Under the pieces are notes generated by a model that saw nothing but the letters and a program-made list of their open reading frames with translations, searched no databases and was not told the origin of the DNA. This document shows positions 8,093 through 16,126 of a stretch of DNA of 22,972 nt, one piece after another; position 1 is the first letter of the stretch, and each line of letters begins with the position of its first letter. The DNA is from an archaeon (GTDB lineage: Archaea > Asgardarchaeota > Hermodarchaeia > Hermodarchaeales > Hermodarchaeaceae): assembly GCA_016550425.1 (NCBI GenBank), contig JABXGS010000018.1, positions 1 to 22,972 of the forward strand. Reading direction: 5' to 3'. Both the position numbers and the translations under genes were made by a program.

Positions 8093-8458
8093 ATGTCAAG
8101 GCGTGAGGTAGATTCTTGGCCAGAAGAACTCATCCTTATCCCCATAATCTTCACGTTGAGTGGGATTTTTTTCACTCTCATGGTAGCCACGCCTTCTCTA
8201 CCGCCTCCCTACTACATTCTCCTCAACTCACTCTATGGAAGTCTAGGAGTAATTTTCATTGCCATCGGTGTCTGGCAACTTTGCTGCCTTCGAATCGTCA
8301 TCCAAGCCAAAAAATACAATGAAGAACCAGATTATCAAAGTACCAATCGAACTTTTTTCATCGCCTTTCTTCTCCTTCTCCTCATACTCTTCGCTCTCAA
8401 CTTAAGCAATAGCTTTATGATTGGAATTCCAGTTCCACCCCCTCTCCCACCGCTCTAG
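8093..8458 (+). CDS. Small membrane protein with three hydrophobic segments
   Basis: A 121-residue protein with hydrophobic segments at about residues 14-32, 43-67 and 88-107, and a short C-terminus rich in proline (VPPPLPPL). I do not recognise a family. Two start codons lie close together: ATG 8087 and ATG 8093. The ribosome-site-like AGAGG at 8081-8085 has proper spacing only for 8093, so I chose that. It follows the serine hydrolase by about 70 bases on the same strand and might be cotranscribed with it, but there is no shared domain to suggest a joint function. Confidence 0.65.
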   Translation: MSRREVDSWPEELILIPIIFTLSGIFFTLMVATPSLPPPYYILLNSLYGSLGVIFIAIGVWQLCCLRIVIQAKKYNEEPDYQSTNRTFFIAFLLLLLILFALNLSNSFMIGIPVPPPLPPL

Positions 8459-8499
8459 AAGCATCGAATTCCTGAGTCATTTTGCCATTCGAATTTAGG

Positions 8500-9288
8500 T
8501 TACTTCCGCCCAACAACAAAAAAGATGGACGCACTAGCAACCCCAGTTTCTTTTGCGCGGAGTTTGAGCTTTTCAGCTTCCGCCACGATTTCTGGCAATC
8601 TTTCGCTAGATTTCAACCGGTCAAGTGTCTTATCCATGCCTTTGAGAAAAGACGCGATTATGGATTCAGATTTAGGATCTTCACATTCAAAGCGTTGCGA
8701 ACAAAAAAGGCAGTACACACGACGCGAAGAATCCAAGACCTCTAAGTTAGTGAAGCGAAGCGCTTCAAGCATGTTCACGATTTGATTTTGCGTCATGGTC
8801 TCGTGATGGGTGATTCCCTGCACGCGATCGATTTTTGCGGTCCAATGATGTTCTAAAATATCAGTGTGTTGAGCATCAGTTTGTTTGCCATCACGATACA
8901 TTTCTTCAACAAGGAAATGCCCACCTGGCTTGAGCACCCGATTCATCTCGGACAAAACCTTTGGCACATTAGCTAAATGATGCAAAGAATTCGCAATACA
9001 CACAGTATCGAAGGAGGCATCTGCAAAGCCCAGATGATTCGCATCCATCTCCATGAACTGGACCGGCTGTTTCTGAAATGTTTCTTGGGCTTTTTCCAAA
9101 TCCTTGCTTGTGACATCAATGCCAATAAAATTGTCATAGGATTCCAATGCCTTCATGAGTGCCTCGATAAAGTTGCCTTTACCGGTCCCTACGTCTAAGA
9201 CTCGTCCTCCTGAAATTCTGGAAAGGCACTCTGCAATTGCCAGAGCACCAGATGCTTCCAGATTCGGTAAGGCTTTCAAGACTCTCAC
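8500..9288 (-). CDS. Class I SAM-dependent methyltransferase
   Basis: A 262-residue methyltransferase of the Methyltransf_11 (UbiE-like) type. Motif I is VLDVGTGKGNF (residues 30-40), the acidic end of strand 2 is GIDVT (56-60), motif IV contains FDTVCIANSLHHL (93-105), and the post-motif RVLKPGGHFLVEEM (117-130) is clear. After the core it carries a CLFCSQRFEC stretch near residues 193-202, three cysteines that could bind a metal, and a helical C-terminus. The substrate cannot be read; such enzymes methylate small molecules, lipids or quinones. The start is GTG 9288; no upstream ATG is in frame. Confidence 0.85.
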   Translation of the reverse strand: MRVLKALPNLEASGALAIAECLSRISGGRVLDVGTGKGNFIEALMKALESYDNFIGIDVTSKDLEKAQETFQKQPVQFMEMDANHLGFADASFDTVCIANSLHHLANVPKVLSEMNRVLKPGGHFLVEEMYRDGKQTDAQHTDILEHHWTAKIDRVQGITHHETMTQNQIVNMLEALRFTNLEVLDSSRRVYCLFCSQRFECEDPKSESIIASFLKGMDKTLDRLKSSERLPEIVAEAEKLKLRAKETGVASASIFFVVGRK

Positions 9289-9361
9289 CAGATAATGCTA
9301 TTATCAAAAGAAGTCGGATTCTAATTCTTTATGCACAGAAAGCACCTATCTAATAAAGATA

Positions 9362-9973
9362 CTAGTCGGGTAGATGGATAGCGAACGTGCACTCGTCACC
9401 ACCGTTGACAATTGTGGTGATAACTTCAACGCGAACGGGTTTGCCCAGGATGCCTTCCCAGAGGGTTTTATACCAGCCAGAGCCGCAGAAACAGAAGGTC
9501 TTGGAAATGGGAGTCGGTGAGGCTTTCACCCATCCACAATGGCAGTAGGCACGCCGTTTAGCTTCAGGCGTGGTTGAGGCTTCAAAGCGCTGGGGAGCGT
9601 AGGGGATTTTGGTTACATAGATAATATTTCCTGCACGCTTTGGATATTCATAATAGGATAAGCCATACCAAGAACTATCCGTCTGCATGTATTTCAAGAG
9701 TTCATCAATATCGCCGTGTCGTTCATATTCCCGTTTGAGTTTCTTAATACGAGCCTGCGGAAAGCGATGAGAACAGCATTGCATGATTTGCTGTCGAGTG
9801 CTCTCATCATCGACTAGGGCATCGAGCCTTTCCATTGCCCCTTTCATCCAATTCGCTTTTCGCTTCGGACTACTTCGAGCAGAAACCGGCTGCCCATCGT
9901 CGAATACCTTTTGGGCACCAGATCGGCCAACAAATTGTTCAAGCGCCGCCTTGAATTTATCCAACCAGGTCAT
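9362..9973 (-). CDS. Cysteine-rich protein, V4R-like C-terminus (uncertain)
   Basis: A 203-residue soluble protein. The N-terminal two thirds is helical and basic. Cysteines cluster at C66-C67 (CCSH), C144 and C146 (CHCGW), C161 and C163 (CFCGSGWY) and C195 (GGDECTF). The C-terminal stretch, WEGILGKPVRVEVITTIVNGGDECTFAIHLP, resembles the end of V4R-type small-molecule-binding domains, where a glycine precedes a cysteine and an F-x-I strand. The clustered cysteines suggest a bound metal or Fe-S centre. I chose ATG 9973 rather than TTG 10015, because the TTTATAAA box at 9996-10003 is centred 26 bases before it, the classic spacing for a leaderless archaeal start. It diverges from the NYN-domain gene. 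Confidence 0.75.
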   Translation of the reverse strand: MTWLDKFKAALEQFVGRSGAQKVFDDGQPVSARSSPKRKANWMKGAMERLDALVDDESTRQQIMQCCSHRFPQARIKKLKREYERHGDIDELLKYMQTDSSWYGLSYYEYPKRAGNIIYVTKIPYAPQRFEASTTPEAKRRAYCHCGWVKASPTPISKTFCFCGSGWYKTLWEGILGKPVRVEVITTIVNGGDECTFAIHLPD

Positions 9974-9995
9974 ACCCAGTTGGTGCGTATATGTC

Positions 9996-10003
9996 TTTAT
10001 AAA
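9996..10003. promoter_or_regulatory. Palindromic TATA box between divergent genes
   Basis: TTTATAAA is a perfect palindrome and a consensus archaeal TATA box. On the minus strand its centre is 26 bases before ATG 9973. On the plus strand it would start RNA near 10026 and give a leader of about 50 bases containing the ribosome site GGAGATCA before ATG 10077. One box may therefore serve both genes. Confidence 0.6.
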
Positions 10004-10076
10004 CGCAGTTGCCAACCAGCGAATAGATTCTTGAAGACAAACATAATATCAAGCCACAAAGGAGATCAGGAAGAGC

Positions 10077-10571
10077 ATGTCACAAAACAGATTATGTATT
10101 TTTATTGACGCCGGCAATGTGTTTCATGCGGCAGATGCACTCAAAATCCGGGTCGATTTTGCGCAACTTGTTACCGAATTGACTGGTGACCGAAAACTCA
10201 TTCAAGCCTACTATTATGGCGCCAGTGCCAACACACCCACTCAACAACGCTTTTTCGATAAATTAGGGCATTTAGGGTTCGAAGTCAAGACGTTGCCCCT
10301 CCGACAATATCAGGGTACGCCTTTTGAGAAAGGCATTGATGTGATGCTCGTCACCGACATGCTCACTTTTGCCCACCATGATACCTATGACATTGCCCTC
10401 CTCGTTTCAGGCGACAAAGACTTCACCTATCCTGTCCAAAGCATCCAAACAATGGGAAAAGTCGTCGAAGTTGCCGCTTTCGAACACGCCTTTGCCAAGG
10501 AACTCCGACAAGCTGCAGACACCACTATCCTCCTCAATCATCTCATTCCCAAAATCCAACGACCAAAATAA
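10077..10571 (+). CDS. NYN/PIN-like domain protein (LabA/DUF88 family)
   Basis: A 164-residue single-domain protein of the NYN family, a PIN-fold group of putative RNases. It shows the first acidic motif FIDAGNVFH (residues 9-17), the middle motif EKGIDVMLVTDML with the family's K-G-x-D pattern (about 83-95), and VSGDKDFTYPVQ (about 107-118), which together place the conserved Asp residues of the metal site. In this family such sites cleave RNA; the target is unknown. ATG 10077 is preceded by GGAGATCA (10060-10067), a good ribosome site. It shares a divergent promoter region with the cysteine-rich protein. Confidence 0.9.
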   Translation: MSQNRLCIFIDAGNVFHAADALKIRVDFAQLVTELTGDRKLIQAYYYGASANTPTQQRFFDKLGHLGFEVKTLPLRQYQGTPFEKGIDVMLVTDMLTFAHHDTYDIALLVSGDKDFTYPVQSIQTMGKVVEVAAFEHAFAKELRQAADTTILLNHLIPKIQRPK

Positions 10572-10663
10572 GCGGCTGAAAAAAAAGAGCCATTCAAAAA
10601 GGAATCTACTTGGTCAGCATGATTTTAGTCGGTGACTATCAAATACAAAGAAAAAAATGACGG

Positions 10664-11092
10664 CTATAGCGTAGGTTCGGGAGGTGAAAGGAGAAGAAAT
10701 AGATCTTGTGAGGGAGGATCTTCTACTACTGTCCACGCATTCCATACCCCTTCTTCCGCGATGATTGCTAGGCGAAATCCTGCATGACTTAGCTTGAGGA
10801 GATATTCTAAATGACGAATCTGGTCACGCAATACTTTCTGTAATTGTGGAGTATGATTGGGAGACTGGTCGTTAGCAGCTCCTGTAACACTCAAATCGTG
10901 CACCCAAGTAGGGAAGGATACTTCGACAATGATTTTGCAACTAGCGGAGCGCTGTGGAAGCTGGGCAAAAATGACTTGAACCCAATCCGTTTCGTAGATA
11001 GGGAGAACACGTTCATCTTCATGTTCAACACCGCTCATCTTCGATTGGGTCATTAGGTCTTTATGCGCTTGCAGAAACTCCGAATACTTCAT
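10664..11092 (-). CDS. Hypothetical protein, mixed alpha/beta
   Basis: A 142-residue soluble protein that I do not recognise. It has a predicted strand and helix mix: TDWVQVIFAQLPQ and ASCKIIVEVSFP look like adjacent strands, then a long helix (residues 83-105), then FRLAIIAEEGVWNAWTVVED. There is no metal or catalytic motif. ATG 11092 has the ribosome site GGGAG at 11100-11104, seven bases upstream. A run of seven Ts on the minus strand (10651-10657) follows the stop and could terminate transcription. Confidence 0.7.
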   Translation of the reverse strand: MKYSEFLQAHKDLMTQSKMSGVEHEDERVLPIYETDWVQVIFAQLPQRSASCKIIVEVSFPTWVHDLSVTGAANDQSPNHTPQLQKVLRDQIRHLEYLLKLSHAGFRLAIIAEEGVWNAWTVVEDPPSQDLFLLLSPPEPTL

Positions 11093-11142
11093 TGCTTTAC
11101 TCCCAATTCTCGCTTACTCGAGTCCAGACCTTTCCGTTGGTT

Positions 11143-11175
11143 AAAAAACGGATGGAGGGGAGGCTAGGCCTCCCC
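11143..11175 (-). terminator. Strong hairpin terminator after the surface protein gene
   Basis: On the minus strand GGGGAGGCCTAGCCTCCCC (11157-11175) folds into a perfect 8-bp stem with a 3-base loop. It is followed after eight bases by six Ts (11143-11148). It lies about 29 bases past the stop at 11204. It belongs to a set of similar hairpins in this window. Confidence 0.75.
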
Positions 11176-11203
11176 AGATAGATTACGAAGAGGTCTGAAG
11201 TCA

Positions 11204-11980
11204 CTATGGTCCTACTTTCTTCGGTCGGAGAAGAAGAACAAGACCGAGAATGAGGATGATAACCGCGACACCAATAATGGCGAAGGCAATGGTTTCAATT
11301 GGTATAATTCTAAGACCACCATTTTCATGATTTACACCATTTCCACCATTTTCGACAGGTCTTCTATCAACTGTGTCACTGACGACAATTTCATCGATCC
11401 ATGTCCCTGGCTCGCACTCGACGTAAAAGTATTCTGAAGACGAAAGAGTAGTATCTTGAGTATACATAACAAGGTCATCTTCAATCCAGATGTGAATAAA
11501 GTCGGTTTCATTACGTGTTATCACAACGGATACCGACCCCTCCAGATACTCATAGCTTCGTCGTAACGGACGAAAGGCCCCGCCACTTTGTCGGATTATA
11601 CGCCAGCAACCTTCAGTAGGATCACGGACAAAGGCGTACCCATTATCTGGCCAATTAGAAGACGGATTGATATCTGAGGCCATGAAGAAGATGATAATAC
11701 GATCAGTAAAACCTCCCGTCGCATCGGGGTTGCATTCGAAACTCCATGTGCCCATTGCCACTGAGCTGCCATAAGTGACATCGTTGAAGGACTCATCACC
11801 AGAACCTTCGAGCCGATTGCCAGCGCAGGTGAAAGCACCACGAAGTATGGTCCAACCAGGTGGGAGCACTCCTCCATCAAAATTTTCAGACCATGGTTGC
11901 GCCAGAGACGGCGAAATAGTGGCTAGGCTAAGAATGCCCAGCAGGACTCCAAGAGCTACAATTTTCCATTTCAACTTCAT
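11204..11980 (-). CDS. Secreted, membrane-anchored surface protein with a concanavalin-like beta-sandwich
   Basis: A 258-residue exported protein. Residues 1-27 are a signal peptide ending near SLAQPW. The ectodomain, about residues 28-205, starts WSENFDGGVLPPGWTILRG and ends GTWIDEIVVSDT, a layout typical of LamG/concanavalin-like beta-sandwich domains that open with ENFD...PPGW and close with a strand reading hDEIxV. A Gly/Asn-rich spacer follows (about 210-225), then a membrane helix (about 231-251) and RPKK. It should sit on the outer surface and may bind glycans; that binding is inferred from the fold only. A strong terminator follows, and there is no operon partner. Confidence 0.75.
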   Translation of the reverse strand: MKLKWKIVALGVLLGILSLATISPSLAQPWSENFDGGVLPPGWTILRGAFTCAGNRLEGSGDESFNDVTYGSSVAMGTWSFECNPDATGGFTDRIIIFFMASDINPSSNWPDNGYAFVRDPTEGCWRIIRQSGGAFRPLRRSYEYLEGSVSVVITRNETDFIHIWIEDDLVMYTQDTTLSSSEYFYVECEPGTWIDEIVVSDTVDRRPVENGGNGVNHENGGLRIIPIETIAFAIIGVAVIILILGLVLLLRPKKVGP

Positions 11981-12304
11981 TGATAACTACTTCCTGGGGG
12001 TCTCCTTTCCAATCGTAAAGGCAATCCCACCAGATGAAGGGCGATGAATTGTGAGAGGATTTGTTAAATGTCTCTAGAAACCTTGTTCAATTCCTTCAAG
12101 GCGCTATTTGCCTCCAAGGCTTGACCCCATCGATTCCAAAAAGGCATCAACTAGGATAAAAGACCGCGTAACCACAAGAATTAACAAAAATACGAAAACA
12201 TGCCTCGAAATCGATTTTTTCGAAACCAACAGGGTGATAAACGGAAATTAGTTAATCCGTTCAAAGGAATCACGTGGTGTGTAATCAAGTCCTGTGGTGC
12301 AAAA
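11981..12304. other. Intergenic region 5' of the surface protein gene
   Basis: About 320 bases with no supported gene. Open frames here are shadows extending from the regulator gene. The part nearest the surface protein holds a purine-rich leader (GGAAG about 10 bases from the ATG). T-rich stretches downstream of the regulator stop may end its transcript, but no clear stem is visible. Confidence 0.55.
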
Positions 12305-13297
12305 TTAAAATTCCACGCGATGATTAGCCACGTCCACCCCAACCAGTTTGGCCAAGCGAATGTGACCAAGTCCAACAAAAAATGTCTGCGGCCGCACAAT
12401 AACTGACCCCACTCGCTTTGCGAACTCCGCCTTTTTCGTCTTATTCGTGATGGCGTCAACTGTTTGCATATCTTTTGCCGTACAAAAATGGAGTAGCCTG
12501 GGTTGGTTAGCAAACAACCAGGTATTCCAGTATTCGAAGGGATTGTGTTCCATCACCCATCTTGTAATCTCATGAGGAGACGCCTTGGTTTCATCAAAAT
12601 CGACGACGATATTAAACGGGATTACACCACCAGCACTCATCTTGGTAAAGATGGTGAAATACAGTCCACCCCCGTTTATCAGCTCCTGAAGCACTTGTCG
12701 GACGCGTCGTGCAGAGAGGTTAATCTCTTTAGCAATCTCTATAGCTGATACCCGCGCATCATCCAAGAGGCTGCGAAGAACCTGTAATTGGGGCTTGGTG
12801 AAGGTAACTTTGTTACCCCGATAGGTGTACTGAGAACCCGAGAGTAGGGGCGTTGGTGATACTGGATACATGAAATTAATCATCACTTCCTCCACGCTCT
12901 TCAGTCCTCGAAGGAAGCGTCCCAAGTCAAACAGTCCCACTGGGCCAATGACTTGCCCAATCACCCAGATTCTTTGAGGACCAATCCTTAAGACAATAAA
13001 CACCGAAGGGTGGGCACCGATTCGATCGTAGAAGGTTTCATCTTGTTCCATTCCATCCGTATTCACTTCGGCAATGCAATAATCGGCATCCATCGTGGCC
13101 AACGATAACAGCACGTAGGGTCGACTTAGGAACCCCTCTTCTCTGAGTAGGGTTACGCGTTTTTTCACACTGGTCGCTGTCAGCCCTAGTTTCTTGGCAA
13201 TACCGCGATATGTTGCCCGACAATTCCCATAGAGCTCAACTAAAATACCCTTATCCACTACGTCCAACGGCACCCTTTGAACACCCCAACCACTCAT
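12305..13297 (-). CDS. Lrp/AsnC-like regulator with two HTH and two RAM-like domains
   Basis: A 330-residue DNA-binding protein built from two Lrp-like units. HTH1 is at residues 10-57 (LDVVDKGILVELYGNCRATYRGIAKKLGLTATSVKKR... by position). A RAM-like alpha/beta region follows (about 65-150). HTH2 is at about 165-215, starting from YRGNKVTFTKPQLQVL and including LSARRVRQVLQELINGGG. A second RAM-like region ends the chain and holds PFEYWNTWLFANQ and LLHFCTAKDM. Usual Lrp proteins have one unit of about 150 residues, so this is a fused double unit that would resemble a dimer in one chain. It is paralogous to the gene at 20183-21136. ATG 13297 has GGTGA (13301-13305) just upstream. Likely a transcription regulator; ligand unknown. 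Confidence 0.88.
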   Translation of the reverse strand: MSGWGVQRVPLDVVDKGILVELYGNCRATYRGIAKKLGLTATSVKKRVTLLREEGFLSRPYVLLSLATMDADYCIAEVNTDGMEQDETFYDRIGAHPSVFIVLRIGPQRIWVIGQVIGPVGLFDLGRFLRGLKSVEEVMINFMYPVSPTPLLSGSQYTYRGNKVTFTKPQLQVLRSLLDDARVSAIEIAKEINLSARRVRQVLQELINGGGLYFTIFTKMSAGGVIPFNIVVDFDETKASPHEITRWVMEHNPFEYWNTWLFANQPRLLHFCTAKDMQTVDAITNKTKKAEFAKRVGSVIVRPQTFFVGLGHIRLAKLVGVDVANHRVEF

Positions 13298-13496
13298 TAT
13301 TCACCGTTAGGTAATAAATATCCAATAGTTGACCCACATACCAAGTATTGTAAATCAGAAGATCAATGTCGCTCACACTGACAACCCCCAAAAGAAGAGA
13401 GATAGAGAAGACAAGCCGCCTAAACAATCGGCCACTTATAAGCAGTAATAGAAAACACAACCACCTTGCTCTCAGTATTCCTTTATCGTGACTCAC
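13251..13496 (-). CDS. Possible small membrane protein overlapping the regulator start
   Basis: An 81-residue frame starting at GTG 13496. Residues 11-21 and 28-42 are hydrophobic, with arginines between, so it could be a small membrane protein. In its favour is a strong ribosome site: the minus strand reads GGAGGTGGTGA at 13503-13513, a few bases before the GTG. Against it, its last 47 bases overlap the regulator gene in another frame, and the C-terminal sequence there is probably just a by-product. It may be a short leader gene coupled to the regulator. Confidence 0.4.
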   Translation of the reverse strand: MSHDKGILRARWLCFLLLLISGRLFRRLVFSISLLLGVVSVSDIDLLIYNTWYVGQLLDIYYLTVNNEWLGCSKGAVGRSG

Positions 13497-13566
13497 AATC
13501 GCTCACCACCTCCAGACCAAGAGCATCAACCACGGTACATGGCGATTTTGAGCCATGCGAGAGATA

Positions 13567-14409
13567 TTAGGGTGTGAATTGGACGTGAACAAAGGATGCG
13601 ATATTAAACCAGTCACTTAGCCGCATCATCATACGGGTTTTCCATTTCCATTTGGGATTCTTTGTGATGCGACTAAACATGGGAAACCAATCAAGGACTC
13701 GTAATCGTTGTGACCAGTGAGGAATTTGTTTCCGTGCGTTGCCCAATCCAAAGTGGAGGTCAATTCCTTCGATGCCATATGACTGAAAGCGTCGCCTAAG
13801 CAGACGAAGCCCCAACCTTGAGGGCATATCAAAGATGAGTTCGCCGTGTGGTAATTGAAGCGCCATCGTCTCAAGAAGCCTAGTCACTTCGTTTTCAGGG
13901 AAATAATGAAACAGCCCCCCAGCAAAACAGAGTATACCTTTCTCCGGAATCACCCGAATGTCGTTCAGCCACGATGTATCAAACACCGACTTGGCGAGGT
14001 AAATATTCCGATTAGATTCTGGCAGTAGCTGCCGACGATATGCGATTGCCTCCGGCAAATCCAAATCATACCATAGGATGCGCCCATTATCGACTCGAAA
14101 AAAGGTTGTATCCAATCCACACCCGAGATTCACAATAGTTGTCGCTGGATGGTCTTCGAGAAACCGTTTGATCACCTCATCAAAGGTTCGAGCGCGTATC
14201 AAAAATGTGAGTCCATAAAATTCGTCAACAAACTGCTCCATAGCGTCAAATTCTGCCTTGGCGTCTGGGTGTATTGCTTTCACCTGCTTAATTAGTTGAA
14301 CCGATTGCTCATCGGCTAACAATTCCGGGTATTGCTGACTGTAGGTTGCCCTTGCCCATAAGGGACCTATCATCGTTGATTCAAGCTTTACCCTAACCTT
14401 CTCGGACAA
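13567..14409 (-). CDS. LCM-family class I SAM methyltransferase (PF04072 type)
   Basis: A 280-residue methyltransferase related to leucine carboxyl methyltransferase and polyketide O-methyltransferases. The opening VKLESTMIGPLWARATYSQ is the family's N-terminal signature (T-hh-PLW-RA). Motif I with its typical lead-in is TFDEVIKRFLEDHPATTIVNLGCGLDTTFFRV (SAM loop at residues 92-104). YDLDLPEAIAYRR gives the family's acidic residue binding the SAM ribose, and residues 155-175 hold GILCFAGGLFHYFPENEV. It methylates a carboxyl or hydroxyl group of an unknown substrate. The family signature begins before the first ATG (14373), so I accept TTG 14409, which has GGAGA about 11 bases upstream. Divergent from the SDR gene. 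Confidence 0.85.
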   Translation of the reverse strand: MSEKVRVKLESTMIGPLWARATYSQQYPELLADEQSVQLIKQVKAIHPDAKAEFDAMEQFVDEFYGLTFLIRARTFDEVIKRFLEDHPATTIVNLGCGLDTTFFRVDNGRILWYDLDLPEAIAYRRQLLPESNRNIYLAKSVFDTSWLNDIRVIPEKGILCFAGGLFHYFPENEVTRLLETMALQLPHGELIFDMPSRLGLRLLRRRFQSYGIEGIDLHFGLGNARKQIPHWSQRLRVLDWFPMFSRITKNPKWKWKTRMMMRLSDWFNIASFVHVQFTP

Positions 14410-14546
14410 AGAAAAAGTCTCCGTTCATTTTGTAACCCAATACCGTGGTAGTTTCTAACATATCAATTTAAAATTATTACAACGGCATAGTAGCCTATAC
14501 ATATCTAAGTTAGAGTTAAAGAGGAAGAGCTCATTAGTATGCGAAC

Positions 14547-15524
14547 ATGTTAGTATTATTAACTGGCGCCTTTGGAAATATTGGAGAAAGTACGCTGTTA
14601 GCTCTGTTCAAGCAGAACCACCAGATTCGATGCTTTGATTTGCAAACAACACAAAACGAAAAAACTGCCAAGAGTTTGCAAAAGTATGGCGATTTTGAAA
14701 CAGTTTGGGGTGATGTCCGAGATGTCGACACGACAAGGAACATCGTTGAGGGCGTTGACTGCATCATTCATTTAGCGGCAATCCTTCCACCTCAAAGTGA
14801 AAGAGACCCCGATTTCACCACGACCGTGAATGTTGGGGGAACATTACATCTAATCGAAGCGGCAGAAGCGTTGCCAGTAAAACCCAAATTCGTCTATGCT
14901 AGTTCCATATCCGTTTTGGGGCCCTGCATGCATCTCCCTCCACCACGAACAGCGGATGACCCCCTTCACCCTACTGACACCTATACCACCACGAAAGTCA
15001 AATGCGAAGAAGCGCTTCGGGCCAGTTCACTGCCTTGGACCATCCTCCGTCTAGTCGCGGTCCCCGGCTTACGCATCAGTGGCGAAGCTGACCCGATGTT
15101 ATTCGAAATTCCCCTCGACCAACGCATCGAATTTGTCCATACCCGCGATGTCGGCACCGCCTTTGCCCATGCAGTCACTGCCAAGACCTTGAACAAAGTC
15201 CTTCTCATTGGAGGCGGTAAATCCAGCCAGATGCTTCAACGCGAATTCATTGCTAAAATCCTCAACGCCATGGGAGTCGGAATGCTACCAGAGTCCGCCT
15301 TTCGCGTTGCAACCAAGCCTGAAGAGTGGTACTACACTGATTGGGTAGACACAACCGAATCCCAACAGCTCCTACAATACCAACACCACACCTACGACCA
15401 ATACATTGACGACCTCAAACGCACCATCGGATTCAAACGCTACCTCGGCCGACTCTTCCGAGGCTCAGCCCAAAAACGCCTCCTCGCCCAATCCCCCTAC
15501 TATCAAGAATCGAAGGATCATTAA
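14547..15524 (+). CDS. NAD(P)-dependent epimerase/dehydratase (extended SDR)
   Basis: A 325-residue extended short-chain dehydrogenase of the nucleotide-sugar epimerase group. The Rossmann motif is TGAFGNIG (residues 6-13), the Asp that follows strand 2 (CFDLQ) points to NAD, and DCIIHLAAILPP (71-82) is the strand-4 motif. The catalytic set is Ser119 or Ser120 (YASSIS) with Tyr146 and Lys150 (YTTTK). The C-terminal part is less like sugar epimerases, so the substrate is open. The TATA-like CCTATACATATC (14493-14504) fits a short leader. Base use changes along the gene: the first third has about equal G and C, the end is very C-rich and G-poor. Confidence 0.88.
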   Translation: MLVLLTGAFGNIGESTLLALFKQNHQIRCFDLQTTQNEKTAKSLQKYGDFETVWGDVRDVDTTRNIVEGVDCIIHLAAILPPQSERDPDFTTTVNVGGTLHLIEAAEALPVKPKFVYASSISVLGPCMHLPPPRTADDPLHPTDTYTTTKVKCEEALRASSLPWTILRLVAVPGLRISGEADPMLFEIPLDQRIEFVHTRDVGTAFAHAVTAKTLNKVLLIGGGKSSQMLQREFIAKILNAMGVGMLPESAFRVATKPEEWYYTDWVDTTESQQLLQYQHHTYDQYIDDLKRTIGFKRYLGRLFRGSAQKRLLAQSPYYQESKDH

Positions 15525-15543
15525 GCTTCACTTATTCAAATAG

Positions 15544-15581
15544 AAAAGAGAGCAGTGGAGAGGATGCAACCCTGTTTCTCC
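15544..15581 (-). terminator. Probable terminator after a small membrane protein gene
   Basis: On the minus strand GGAGA (15577-15581) pairs with TCTCC (15557-15561), with an inner CC/GG pair. It is followed by CTCTCTTTT (ending 15544). It lies about 30 bases past the stop at 15608. The CTCTCTTTT tail recurs in the terminators at 16599 and 18729. Confidence 0.45.
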
Positions 15582-15607
15582 GCCGTGATTGTAAAGTTTC
15601 ATTTGAA

Positions 15608-15865
15608 CTATCTATTTCCCTGCCACTTTCTGTATAGTAAGCTACAGCAATAGAAAATGCCGAAGATACCGACCACTAGAATGATAATGCCCAAAATTTG
15701 AAGCATCAGCCCTATGGGCTCTTGATACCAGTAGATCAAAAAATAACCCTGAAATACTAGTGAGCTCCCGCCACAACCCACTACGATACCACCAATCAAG
15801 GAAACAACCAGTAGCACGATCATTATTCCGCATCTATCCCCTGTTTCATCATTCCTGTACCCCAT
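15608..15865 (-). CDS. Small membrane protein, two hydrophobic segments
   Basis: An 85-residue protein with membrane segments at about residues 15-35 and 50-74, and short polar ends (RNDETGDRC at the front, RKWQGNR at the back). Cysteines occur at the edges (GCGG; FYCCS). The family is unknown. I chose ATG 15865, which has GGGTGGG six bases before it, over the in-frame GTG at 15874, which lies inside that ribosome site. A likely terminator follows. Confidence 0.65.
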   Translation of the reverse strand: MGYRNDETGDRCGIMIVLLVVSLIGGIVVGCGGSSLVFQGYFLIYWYQEPIGLMLQILGIIILVVGIFGIFYCCSLLYRKWQGNR

Positions 15866-16060
15866 GAAACCCACCCTTTTAGTAAGCAGTCATTTTGCAG
15901 TTCTTAGGCAAGCCCAACACACCCAGTCCTACTACACCCCCGCCTAAATATCATTCGAGAAATCGCGATGAATTACATGAACAAGTGAATTACAAAATCC
16001 ACTCAAACGAAATAATAAAAAACAGGGAGGAAAAGCCGTCCATACGATAGTTTTCGCCAG

Positions 16061-16126
16061 CTAGAAGCAGCGATGGATGACCCCAGCACCCTGCTCCAGA
16101 TATTCCTTTTTGGTTACCCAAATTGA
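16061..16126 (-). repeat. Dispersed peptide-coding repeat, copy A
   Basis: Encodes SIWVTKKEYLEQGAGV then IHRCF and a stop. Against copy E, 16 aligned codons from Ser to Val differ at ten or more positions, and nearly all of these changes are synonymous. The element lies between a divergent pair of genes. Confidence 0.7.

Noticed and set aside
12181..12513. A 110-residue minus-strand frame at the 3' end of the first regulator
   Set aside because: It overlaps the well-supported C-terminus of the regulator in another frame and has no family likeness.
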